DNA of 64,000 nt, from contig CAPGDO010000003.1 of assembly GCA_948616985.1 (NCBI GenBank), positions 1-64,000 on the forward strand, written 5' to 3'. This document shows positions 16,925 through 25,469 of this stretch, piece by piece. The position numbers and the translations under genes are program-made. The stretch's first letter is position 1. Each line of letters begins with the position of its first letter. Under the pieces are notes generated by a model that made no database searches, was not told the DNA's origin, and saw only the letters and a list, made by a program, of their open reading frames with translations. Source of the DNA: MGBC163016 sp910588905 (lineage in GTDB: Bacteria; Actinomycetota; Coriobacteriia; Coriobacteriales; Eggerthellaceae).

Positions 16925-18208
16925 ATGGATACCAACAAGTCCTACATCAAGATCGGTTCAAAAGAGATTCATCGTGCCTGGCTGATACTCATCGGATGCT
17001 GTTTCCTTCAAGCAGGCGCTCTTGGCAATATCCTGACGAGCAATGGCGTATTCATGGTTCCCGTCTGCAATGAGCTCGGATTTCCGCGCTCCCAGCTTTC
17101 GCTCTATATAACGATGTATTTCCTTTTCGGCATCATCGGAATGCCCGTTGCAGGCAAACTGCTATCACGATTCAACATCCGCATCGTCATGACCATATCA
17201 ACGATCGCCTTGGTCGCGTCGGTATGCCTTATGGGTACCTATACTCACCTTTGGCAATGGATCGCCTCGGGAGTCGTTTTCGGAACTTTCGGCAGTTGCG
17301 TCTTCATGGTTCCCTATAGCTCCATGATAGCCAACTGGTTCAAGAAGAAGGCTGGATTTGCCATGGGTGCGGCTAGCTGCTGTGCAGCGCTCTCTGCAGC
17401 GCTTTTCGCCCCGTTCTACCAGTTGCTCATTACGGAGTTCGGATGGCGTATCGCATACTTCATCCAAGGCGGAGTTGCCGCTCTTTTCATCCTTCCTTTC
17501 ACTCTCTTCGTCTTCCGGCTGCGCCCGGCAGATATTGGAGCGCAGCCCTATGGTGAAGACGCAGAGCAAGCAAAGCGCGACGAGGAGAATATAGAGGAGG
17601 GGAAGGGGCTACCTGGCGTACCGCTGCGTAAAGCGCTTCCTTCGATCTCCTTTTTCATGATGTTCCTCTTTGCCGGGATCGCATGCCTCGTTGGGTCCGG
17701 ATTCGACTCCCACATGCCCGGATATGCCATCACCCTAGGCTACGATGCCACCTTTGCGGCTTTCGTGGTTACAGCCCTGCAACTAGGAAGCTTCTTCGAG
17801 AAGATGATCATGGGGATCCTCAATGATAGATTCGGAGTACGAAGAACCGTGTTCTTCGAATTCGGTGTCATTGCGATCGGCATCGTCGGGCTCATATTCG
17901 CTCAGAACTCATGGCAACTGCTCTTCTTCGCCTTCCTTTTCGGAGTTCAAGATTCACTGCTAGCTGTATCGTTCCCCCTGCTATTACGGCGGATCTTCGG
18001 CCGCAAGGATTTTGCGCAGATCTACTCTTTCGCCCGCGGATGTTCCGGCATCATCGGAGCTTTCGCTGCGGTACTCGTCGGTCTAAGCTTCGATCTAACA
18101 GGTAGCTTCGTACCCGCATTCGTTGGCGCCATTGCCCTGTGCGCTTGCGGATGCCTTGTTGTCATCGTGGCTTATCGCTGCCGGAAGCGTCTTGCATGGG
18201 AGGACTGA
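16925..18208 (+). CDS. MFS transporter (OFA-type)
   Basis: 427 residues, about 12 transmembrane segments with a charged central loop (about 200-225: EDAEQAKRDEENIEEGKG). The N-terminal HRAWLILIGCC and SNGVFMVPVCNELGFPRSQ resemble oxalate/formate-antiporter-like MFS proteins, which are abundant in Eggerthellaceae. It shares this layout with the MFS protein at 23788. Start ATG is 6 bases after AGGAGCA. The next gene begins three bases after the stop, so they form an operon. Confidence 0.9.
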   Translation: MDTNKSYIKIGSKEIHRAWLILIGCCFLQAGALGNILTSNGVFMVPVCNELGFPRSQLSLYITMYFLFGIIGMPVAGKLLSRFNIRIVMTISTIALVASVCLMGTYTHLWQWIASGVVFGTFGSCVFMVPYSSMIANWFKKKAGFAMGAASCCAALSAALFAPFYQLLITEFGWRIAYFIQGGVAALFILPFTLFVFRLRPADIGAQPYGEDAEQAKRDEENIEEGKGLPGVPLRKALPSISFFMMFLFAGIACLVGSGFDSHMPGYAITLGYDATFAAFVVTALQLGSFFEKMIMGILNDRFGVRRTVFFEFGVIAIGIVGLIFAQNSWQLLFFAFLFGVQDSLLAVSFPLLLRRIFGRKDFAQIYSFARGCSGIIGAFAAVLVGLSFDLTGSFVPAFVGAIALCACGCLVVIVAYRCRKRLAWED

Positions 18209-18211
18209 ACC

Positions 18212-19042
18212 ATGGCTCGGGTACGCAGCAAGAGCGACGTCATCAGGAGCTACTATGAGAATTTCTCTGCAGGACCCTTCATCTCCCGCAAGCAGTTGGG
18301 AGGGATCATCCTTGCAGTGATATGCGGCTTAACGGGCATCGGACTCGTTATCGCCAAGGGAGGCTTTGCGGCAGCGGGACTCCCTTGCGCTATTGCATTC
18401 GGAGCCGCTTTCGTCCTTGCTGTCTACAGCGCAACGAAGCTCTTCTCTACTCTGGTGGACCATCGGGATGCAAAGAGGTTCATCCAAGCTCGAGTCATCG
18501 AGCGCGCCGACAAGATCACTGAGGCAGCTTTATCTATCCTCCCTGAAGAAAAGGCTAAGGATTGCGCAGTTGTGACCATCGGGGGCTATTCACCTGACTC
18601 CATCGATGATGATGGAGCTGTATTCTATGTAGAAGACACCGGCAAAGCTCATTCTAATCACTACGAGAAAAGCGCCATCTTCGTGGCGGATGGCACATTG
18701 CATTGGTTGAGATGGATATACCGTCTTGATACACCTGAACCGAAGAAGATGGAATCTCACGGATCTCTTCCCTGTGACGCGATCATCGCTGTAGCAAAGC
18801 ACGTTCGAACGTTCTCTTATGAAACTCCAAGAAAGACCTACGAGCTCTCCTATCCTTATCTGAAGCTCGCAACCGTCGAAGGTGATGGCCTGCTGTTCTC
18901 CCTAGCGCACTTCGACCCCTTCGACGACACCTTCGACTCAGACCAAGAGAATGAGGTGCGGGAGATCTATGAAAGCATCACGAGAAGCCGCATGCATTCA
19001 GAGGTGAACACCGGCGAACCGTGCCATTTCCTTTGGAAATAA
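18212..19042 (+). CDS. Hypothetical membrane protein cotranscribed with the MFS transporter
   Basis: 276 residues. Two adjacent hydrophobic segments (about 29-47 and 53-72) anchor it; the C-terminal 200 residues are soluble, acidic and probably cytoplasmic. It starts three bases after the MFS stop codon, so it is probably made together with the transporter. I do not recognise the soluble domain. A strong terminator follows about 230 bases downstream. Confidence 0.7.
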   Translation: MARVRSKSDVIRSYYENFSAGPFISRKQLGGIILAVICGLTGIGLVIAKGGFAAAGLPCAIAFGAAFVLAVYSATKLFSTLVDHRDAKRFIQARVIERADKITEAALSILPEEKAKDCAVVTIGGYSPDSIDDDGAVFYVEDTGKAHSNHYEKSAIFVADGTLHWLRWIYRLDTPEPKKMESHGSLPCDAIIAVAKHVRTFSYETPRKTYELSYPYLKLATVEGDGLLFSLAHFDPFDDTFDSDQENEVREIYESITRSRMHSEVNTGEPCHFLWK

Positions 19043-19272
19043 GCAGGACATCCCACGCATCTTTCTTACCTCTCACGCAGCCAACCACCTCACGAGCGCA
19101 CCGCTTGGGACTCCTAGGAAGGAAGAGACGCGGTGATAGCCTGAGGGCGCTTGGGAACATGGCACGAATCCCCACCCCGTTACGGTAACCCCAACCCCAT
19201 CATACATCCATTTCCTATAGTGCCCGAGGAAGCGACTACCCTGGCACCTGCACCCACAACCAGTAGACGCAG

Positions 19273-19305
19273 AGAACGACTCCGACGGAAGATCGGAGTC
19301 GTTCT
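19273..19305 (+). terminator. Intrinsic terminator
   Basis: Perfect 13-bp stem (AGAACGACTCCGA / TCGGAGTCGTTCT) with a seven-base loop followed by GTTTG. It lies between the convergent membrane-protein gene (stop 19042) and the ferredoxin gene (stop 19327) and may serve both. Confidence 0.8.
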
Positions 19306-19326
19306 GTTTGTAGGCGGTGATGGGTT

Positions 19327-19668
19327 CTATTGCTTCTTCGGGATGAAGCACGTAGTTTTACGGCCAAGCTCACCAAGATGAGCAGAAAGCTCCTCGACGG
19401 GAACGATGGCCATGCACTGGGCTAGGCAGTGATGAACGCATGCAGCGTCTTTACCCTCGGCACGACGATCCGCGCAAAGGTCACAGAGGTCAGAAGGGAC
19501 CGGCACATAATCCCACAACCATGCCCCTTCCATCTTCACAGGCCCAAGCTCTTCCACTTTTATCCCCCACTCCTCAAGGGGAATGCCGTGTTCTTTGCGG
19601 CAGGAAACCTCGCACACATGACAACCCGTACAATATTTATAGTCGATGACCAGGGCATTAAGACTCAT
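19327..19668 (-). CDS. Ferredoxin-type electron-transfer subunit of the Moco enzyme
   Basis: 113 residues. Cys13, 16, 19 and 23 (CTGCHVCEVSC) form a classical [4Fe-4S] site; a second set lies in the C-terminal half (CDLCADR ... CVHHC...C). No signal peptide, so cytosolic. Its start overlaps the end of the Moco catalytic gene by 11 bases, so the two subunits are probably made in equal amount. It should carry electrons to or from the Mo centre. Related to the product at 25123-25467. Confidence 0.92.
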   Translation of the reverse strand: MSLNALVIDYKYCTGCHVCEVSCRKEHGIPLEEWGIKVEELGPVKMEGAWLWDYVPVPSDLCDLCADRRAEGKDAACVHHCLAQCMAIVPVEELSAHLGELGRKTTCFIPKKQ

Positions 19669-21955
19669 CGCGGACCTCCTCTTTGACCTCTCGTGGACTC
19701 ATTGTTCCCAGTGCATCTAAGCTATCCACCTTGCGGATGGAACACATGACGTTCTTATAGGGGGCACCGAAGCCCATCTTCCCGATAGCACGGTGCGGGA
19801 TAAGACTGTTGATGCTCGTCTTCCATAGGCCATTCAGGTTGGGCTCCTCAGCATCCTGCTCTGGATACCACCATCCATGTTGAGCATGTATAACACGCGG
19901 ATCGATGATGGTAGTGATCTGGGCTTTCTCGATCGCACAGCCGAGGGGGTTCTCGATGCATACCCAATCGCCATCCTCGATGCCATAAGCCTTGGCTGTA
20001 TCTGGGTGTATCTGCACAAGAGGCTCAGGCATGATCGCGCGTAGAGAGGGGATCTGACGGTGCTCTGAATGGAACGAGGTCGTCTCACGACCACCTGTGG
20101 TAAGGATCAGGGGGTATTCATCAGCTAGATCCGGACGGCTGAATGGTGTCAGATCATTCTCTTTGAAGTAAGGTAGCGGGTCTTCGCCCCAATCCCCATA
20201 GAGGCTTGAGCATAACTCAACCATACCAGTAGGCGTATTGAACCCGGGTTCCCCGTCGGACCGCAACAAACCCTTCTCGTACTTCCTATATTCAAAAGGC
20301 TGCTGGATCCAGCCCTTTTCTTGCAACTCTTCGAAGGTAACGCCCAATACCGGTTGTATCTGTTCGGTGAAGAAATCAGCAACGCTCTCCCACGGCCAGG
20401 CCTTCGGATTCAGTCGTTTGCCTACCATGAAATCGATCTCTAGGTCAGAGCGGCAATCCCCAACCTCAACGCACTTGTTCATGGCCATGAGCATGTGCGT
20501 ATTGCGACCAAAATGCGGCAATACGATCCCGTCGTGTTCAGCGAATGTAGTAACCGGCAAGAAGAGGTCACAGAGCGCCATGGCCGTTGGGGTCATGAAC
20601 ACGTCTTGTACAACATTGAACTCCAGTTTGCGCAAGGCCTCATACCATCGCTTCGGTTGCGCCCCGGCGGTGTTCGCCAAAAGGTTCGTAGCGTAGAACC
20701 AGGCCATCTTCAGAGGATAAGGCTTCTCTGTTTCTAAAGTGTCGAGGATGCAATCAGGGTGCGCCGTTAAGTGGGCCACCATGAATCCCTTATATGCCGG
20801 ATCCGTGATCTGCTTTTCCATCATGCCAGGTTCCAACTGCTTCGCGCATTCGTAACGCCACTTACCCATGAAGGAAGCCGGTACAGCCAGCGTGACACCA
20901 CCCGGAACATCCAGGTCACCAAGAATAGCCGCCAATGCCAGAACCGTATGGCCAGCTTGTACGCCATTGGAGTTGGTATCGATAGCCAATCCCCACATAA
21001 AGGAGCTGGGATGGTTGGTAGCCAGAGCATGGGCAGCCTGAGCGATGGCGTCAGCAGGCACCCAGGTGATCTCCTCCACTGTGTCCAATGGGTATTCCGA
21101 TGCCCGCTGAGCCAGTTCCTCGAAGCCATAACACCAGTTCTCTACGAACTCATGATCGTAGAGATCATGCTCGATGACATAGTTGATCATGCCGAGACCT
21201 AAAGCAGCATCCGTACCGGGACGTAGCTGCAGATGATATTCAGCATGGGCGGCCATCCAGGTAACCCGTGGATCGATGACGATGAACTTCGCACCGAGCT
21301 TCATGATGTCGATGAGCGTATGCCCGAAGAAGCCATCAGGATTAGAGAAGAGCGGGTCTTTACCCCACAACACAACGTATTTCGGGCACTCCCACCGAGG
21401 ATCATCAAAGCGATCCGGGAAGAATGCTGCGTAGTCAAGCTCAGGATAGCCCGCTCCAAGGATGAAATCGGCTACTGAGCAACGAGGACCGTAACAACTA
21501 TCCCCTGACATGGGAAAACATGCATTAGGGGATCCTAGGGCAGCATAACAGAGCGGCGATTTGTATAGCGTAGCCTCACGACCAGTACCCTGGAAGGCAA
21601 CGATCGATTCCGCGCCCCAGTGTTCTTTGATGCGGCCTACCTCTTCTTCGATCATATCCAGGGCTTCATCCCACGTGATCTCTTCCCATGTATCTTTGCC
21701 TCGGTCTTCCCTAGCGCGCTTCATGGGATGAAGGATGCGCTTTTCGCTGTACATATATTCCGGCAAAGTAAGGCATCGAACACAGAGGCGTCCTTGCGTG
21801 ATCGGATGCTCAGGATCGCCTTCGACATCTACTACTTTTCCGTCCTTGACCGTTAGATACATACCACACCCTACTGGATGGTCTCCTGGAGGCGACCAAG
21901 CGCAGGTGCGCATCTTGTATACCCCATCACCGCAATCTATGATTCGGTCTGACAT
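19658..21955 (-). CDS. Molybdopterin oxidoreductase catalytic subunit
   Basis: 765 residues, DMSO-reductase superfamily, without Tat signal (cytosolic). Fe-S region: Cys18, Cys30, Cys58 and Cys61, the last pair as LCVRC; the Cys seen at 41 in the paralogue at 25470 is replaced here by Asp25. Cysteine in DSCYGPR (about residue 160) is a candidate Mo ligand. RPGTDAALGLGM and the C-terminal HPDTAKAYGIEDGDWV are family hallmarks of pterin binding. It is the second Moco enzyme of the operon and pairs with the 113-aa ferredoxin. The gene setting suggests a dehydroxylase, transhydroxylase or hydratase on an organic substrate; the substrate cannot be named. Confidence 0.9.
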   Translation of the reverse strand: MSDRIIDCGDGVYKMRTCAWSPPGDHPVGCGMYLTVKDGKVVDVEGDPEHPITQGRLCVRCLTLPEYMYSEKRILHPMKRAREDRGKDTWEEITWDEALDMIEEEVGRIKEHWGAESIVAFQGTGREATLYKSPLCYAALGSPNACFPMSGDSCYGPRCSVADFILGAGYPELDYAAFFPDRFDDPRWECPKYVVLWGKDPLFSNPDGFFGHTLIDIMKLGAKFIVIDPRVTWMAAHAEYHLQLRPGTDAALGLGMINYVIEHDLYDHEFVENWCYGFEELAQRASEYPLDTVEEITWVPADAIAQAAHALATNHPSSFMWGLAIDTNSNGVQAGHTVLALAAILGDLDVPGGVTLAVPASFMGKWRYECAKQLEPGMMEKQITDPAYKGFMVAHLTAHPDCILDTLETEKPYPLKMAWFYATNLLANTAGAQPKRWYEALRKLEFNVVQDVFMTPTAMALCDLFLPVTTFAEHDGIVLPHFGRNTHMLMAMNKCVEVGDCRSDLEIDFMVGKRLNPKAWPWESVADFFTEQIQPVLGVTFEELQEKGWIQQPFEYRKYEKGLLRSDGEPGFNTPTGMVELCSSLYGDWGEDPLPYFKENDLTPFSRPDLADEYPLILTTGGRETTSFHSEHRQIPSLRAIMPEPLVQIHPDTAKAYGIEDGDWVCIENPLGCAIEKAQITTIIDPRVIHAQHGWWYPEQDAEEPNLNGLWKTSINSLIPHRAIGKMGFGAPYKNVMCSIRKVDSLDALGTMSPREVKEEVRDES

Positions 21956-22011
21956 AAATACACTCTTCCTCTCTTGATCTATGAACTGAGTGCGAACCTT
22001 CCTGGAAACAC

Positions 22012-22251
22012 CTAAGGAGCCGTTGGCGGTTTCGGAGTTCCTCCCGCCATTGCCCCGAACTCCGCAGGAGCTGGCGCAGTGGGCGGGCTGGGTGGGAAAG
22101 CATCCGGTGCATCAGCTATCATCTCTGCCGTTGGCGCCTTGCAAAAAGGGCACTTCGACGGGATCTCACCGGCGACACGATTGATCTTCTTGCCGCACTG
22201 GGCACATATCACTGGACCACCTGTGTCCATCTCTGCAGGTCTGAAGCACAT
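22012..22251 (-). CDS. Small MCFRP zinc-ribbon protein (copy A)
   Basis: 79 residues from the ATG at 22251; an ATG two codons upstream lies too close to GAGAGG, while this one has seven-base spacing. It begins MCFRP, then a zinc ribbon (Cys16, 19, 34, 37) and a Pro/Ala-rich, low-complexity tail of about 35 residues. The same layout and the same first five residues occur in the product at 28069. It sits 56 bases upstream of a Moco catalytic gene on the same strand. Function unknown: a chaperone or assembly factor for the Moco/Fe-S enzyme, or a scaffold, are possibilities only. Confidence 0.75.
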   Translation of the reverse strand: MCFRPAEMDTGGPVICAQCGKKINRVAGEIPSKCPFCKAPTAEMIADAPDAFPPSPPTAPAPAEFGAMAGGTPKPPTAP

Positions 22252-22315
22252 CTTCATTCCTCTCTATCTTTGGATCGGCTGATCGGTATGCAGCTATCAC
22301 CTCGTTCAAGCTGCA

Positions 22316-23689
22316 CTATTTCGGAGCAACGATGCTGAGGATCGGCTGGAGGCTCTCCAGCTTCTCGAAATCGAGCGCAAGGGCAAAGACCTTCTCTGCC
22401 TGCTTCGTATCTAGAAACCCACCCAAGGCTACATTGGCCATGAATTTCTGATACAACTGCTCATCAGTCAGAGGCTTCTTCCGCATGTGTCCCAACGACT
22501 CAGTCACCGTCGCGCTCTCAGTGCTACCATCAGTGAATGCGATCTCGACGATCGCGCCTTTTCTCGGACCATCTTCTGTTATCTCTATCTTTGAGAGCAT
22601 CTTATCGAGAGCCGGATCCTGCATCATGGCTGCTTCGTAATGCTCGGGGGTCAGCGTCCCGTGAAGGATGGCTGAAGCCACGGTGAAACGCAGGCTGAAC
22701 GCCCCTGCAGGCTGACTCGTAGTGCCAAACCCGAAATCCTGACCTACGAACCCTTTCGTACTAGGAGAAACCCGTATCACGATAGACTCGATCTGCTCAG
22801 GATCGGAACCTTGGCCTTCGGTTATCTCAAGGGCCGCATCGATCGCATATTGCGTAGCATGGCAGGAAGGCCAAGGTTTGATGACGATATCGCTGAAATA
22901 CCTCTTTCCTAGATTCACCAAGAGAGCATCGCGGTTCTGCCCATCAGAGCCGAACATATCGAAGTAACAGCGCGCGTCGAAGAAGGGATCAGACACACCG
23001 CAGAGACCCAACGCAGCCATCTCTGCAGCGATGATGCCATTACGAGAAGATAGAGCTAATGGAAGCTTAAAAGCCCAGGTTCCTTGGAATACGTTCTCCA
23101 TAGAGCCACCACACATATTAAGCGCGATCCCGAATGCATGGGAGAATTGGGGTGCCTGCAAGCCCATGAGCTTCCCAGCCAATGCCGTGGCTCCCATGCA
23201 ATTAGCAGTGCCATTGCCATCGAAAGCATCGTAGAGACCGAAGCCAACTGAGCCGATGAGCCGCGCAGCAAGATCATCAGCCAGGATAAGAGCACAGATC
23301 ATATCCCGACCAGTAGCCTGAACATGCTCACCCACAGCGAACATCACTGGCATCGTCGAACCAGTGATATGGGCAGGAAGAGTGCCTCCGCCCTCCACTT
23401 CAGCATCGATCGCTTCGAAGTCGTAAGCACGGAGCATGAAGCTATTCATCCAGGCAGCATCTTGAAGCGTGGTCATCTCACTCGTGGCGAAGATGCTCGC
23501 TTCCTTCGTGCCTCCCCATCGATGGATCAGCTCCATGACCTTGTCGTTTCCTACACCGTTCACACCAGCAAGCAGAACTCCGATGGAATCAGCGATGCGC
23601 TGCTTTGCCCAATGGATATCTTCGACGACAAGATCATCGAACGTAGTCCGCTCCAAATGCTCGGCAAGGACCTTGCTTGCGTTAGTCAT
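22316..23689 (-). CDS. MmgE/PrpD family protein
   Basis: 457 residues, the usual length. N-terminal helical domain with DSIGVLLAGVNGVGN, a GGTKEASIFA stretch, and later PWPSCHATQYAIDAAL (residues about 270-290), all typical of the family that includes 2-methylcitrate dehydratase and cis-aconitate decarboxylase. Members dehydrate, isomerise or decarboxylate small polycarboxylic acids. No prpB or prpC partner is next to it; it sits inside the Moco operon between the MFS transporter and the MCFRP protein, which suggests a step in the same degradation route. GGAGTG lies eight bases before the ATG. Confidence 0.9.
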   Translation of the reverse strand: MTNASKVLAEHLERTTFDDLVVEDIHWAKQRIADSIGVLLAGVNGVGNDKVMELIHRWGGTKEASIFATSEMTTLQDAAWMNSFMLRAYDFEAIDAEVEGGGTLPAHITGSTMPVMFAVGEHVQATGRDMICALILADDLAARLIGSVGFGLYDAFDGNGTANCMGATALAGKLMGLQAPQFSHAFGIALNMCGGSMENVFQGTWAFKLPLALSSRNGIIAAEMAALGLCGVSDPFFDARCYFDMFGSDGQNRDALLVNLGKRYFSDIVIKPWPSCHATQYAIDAALEITEGQGSDPEQIESIVIRVSPSTKGFVGQDFGFGTTSQPAGAFSLRFTVASAILHGTLTPEHYEAAMMQDPALDKMLSKIEITEDGPRKGAIVEIAFTDGSTESATVTESLGHMRKKPLTDEQLYQKFMANVALGGFLDTKQAEKVFALALDFEKLESLQPILSIVAPK

Positions 23690-23787
23690 AGACGATCACT
23701 CCATCCTACTAGGAACCAGGTAGAGAGGCGGGAGCGCTTCTCCTCAGCTTCGGAACCGCTGCATATCCAACTCAGATCGACACGCTC

Positions 23788-25062
23788 CTATTCATCCCAG
23801 GTGACCTTCTTGCCAAGGACCTCGGCAGCAACCACAAGGATGCCAGCAGCGATGCAGATGCAGGTGCCGAACCAGAATGCATTGGTGTATACGCCGCCAG
23901 AAAGATCGTAGAACCATCCAACGATCGGGGTGCCAAAGGCACCGATCAAGGAGAATCCAGTCGCGATAGAACTGAATATCTTTGAATAGTCCTTGGAGCC
24001 GAAGATCTGACGAGTCACAGTAGGTATGAACGTATTCTGCATAGAGGACTGGAACGCGAGACAAACCGTCGCGACGATAACAAGAGTGGGGTTGCCGTTG
24101 AAGAAGATGAAGCCGAGGAAACCGCAAGCCACCACACAAAGCCAAAGGATCATCACCTTAACAGCTCCGAACTTGTCTGCCAGAAAGCCAGCGATGGGAC
24201 TGGCAAAACGGTAGAGAGCAATGAGCGAGGTAAGATAGGCGCCGAACATCGCATCGTATCCCCAAGTGAGAGCAGCAGGCGCCACCTGCTTCGTAAAGCC
24301 ACCGAAGAGCGTAACAAGGCCACCCACGATGAACAACAGCCAGAACGAAACGGTCTTCATCGCCTTGTTGCACATAAGACCTGGCGTGGTAGCATCACCA
24401 ACTGCTGTCGTCTCAGTGGAATTCGGATCATACCAGAATGGCTTCATGCCCATATCCTCAGGCTTGAAGCGGAATACGAAGATGGTAAAGGGCAGCACAC
24501 AAACCGCAGAAACGGCTGCAAGGATCAGATAGGCGGACCGCCAACCAAAAGCTTGGATGACCATCGCCCCGATAGGAGCCAGAGCAGCAGCGATACCAGC
24601 AGAAACCATATAGGTGCAACCGATGATAAGGCCCTTGTTCTTCGCGAACCAGTTTCCCGTGATGATAGGCATCGCTTGAGCGAAAACGAAAGCACCGCCC
24701 ATGCCGGTGATCACGGCGCATACACACCATTGCCAGATCTCGCTCCAAAGGGAATTACAGGCCCAAGACCCGATGCAGACGAGGAAGGCTCCGGTGAGCA
24801 GCAGACGTACATCGAATCTCTGCAACAGACGTCCCATGAAGGGCATCGTGGCTGCCAAGGCCAAGGTGAGACACGTCACCCACAGCGCAAAATTGCCACG
24901 CGAAAATCCGAATTCGTCACAGATCGGAGCCATGAAGATACCCGAGTTGGACATGATTAATTGCATAGTGCAAGCATTCATGATGCCGAATCCAGCCACG
25001 ATGAGCCATGGCCAGATCCTGTTCTTAGCTGAAAGGTGAGAGCCGGTCTTTATCTCTGTCAT
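23788..25062 (-). CDS. MFS transporter (OFA-type) of the Moco operon
   Basis: 424 residues, about 12 membrane segments. SNSGIFMAPICDEFGFSRGN near the N-terminus resembles the OFA-type protein at 16925. The GTG at 25071 abuts AAGGA, whereas the ATG at 25062 has AAGGAG eight bases ahead and is preferred. It lies between the ferredoxin (61-bp gap) and PrpD-like genes of a single minus-strand operon, so it is the likely importer of the pathway substrate. Confidence 0.9.
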   Translation of the reverse strand: MTEIKTGSHLSAKNRIWPWLIVAGFGIMNACTMQLIMSNSGIFMAPICDEFGFSRGNFALWVTCLTLALAATMPFMGRLLQRFDVRLLLTGAFLVCIGSWACNSLWSEIWQWCVCAVITGMGGAFVFAQAMPIITGNWFAKNKGLIIGCTYMVSAGIAAALAPIGAMVIQAFGWRSAYLILAAVSAVCVLPFTIFVFRFKPEDMGMKPFWYDPNSTETTAVGDATTPGLMCNKAMKTVSFWLLFIVGGLVTLFGGFTKQVAPAALTWGYDAMFGAYLTSLIALYRFASPIAGFLADKFGAVKVMILWLCVVACGFLGFIFFNGNPTLVIVATVCLAFQSSMQNTFIPTVTRQIFGSKDYSKIFSSIATGFSLIGAFGTPIVGWFYDLSGGVYTNAFWFGTCICIAAGILVVAAEVLGKKVTWDE

Positions 25063-25122
25063 CCTCCGCACTCCTTACTATTAGAAGCCCCGTAGATTCT
25101 CCAACGCAGAAAGGTTGGGGAG

Positions 25123-25467
25123 TTATCGTTCTTTCACCAAAAGCATCCATCGGCCGTCGTCGTCGATCTTTTGGACAAGCTCCTCCACTTCACCGAAGAG
25201 CATGCACCAGGCTTGGCAATGCTGGACGCACATAGGAAGCTTCCTCTTCTCCGTGCGGTCAACGCACATATCGCAAGCCTTCGTAAGGATGGGTGCATAC
25301 GACCATTCGACCTTGTCGGGGCCAACCTTGCCCTCATACTCATAGGGACCGATCTCAGTGAGCTTGATGCCGAATTCCCCTTCGCCAAGATTGCGGATCT
25401 TCTTGCATGCAACCTCGCAACTATGGCATCCAGTGCAGTAATCGTAATTGACCAAGATACCCTTCAT
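25123..25467 (-). CDS. Ferredoxin-type electron-transfer subunit of the Moco enzyme
   Basis: 114 residues. Cys11, 14, 17 and 21 (CTGCHSCEVAC) form one [4Fe-4S] site and CDMCVDR ... CVQHCQAWC gives ligands for another. No export signal. It starts two bases after the stop of the Moco catalytic gene at 25470. Clearly a paralogue of the 113-aa ferredoxin at 19327, each being paired with its own Moco enzyme. Confidence 0.92.
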   Translation of the reverse strand: MKGILVNYDYCTGCHSCEVACKKIRNLGEGEFGIKLTEIGPYEYEGKVGPDKVEWSYAPILTKACDMCVDRTEKRKLPMCVQHCQAWCMLFGEVEELVQKIDDDGRWMLLVKER

Positions 25468-25469
25468 GG

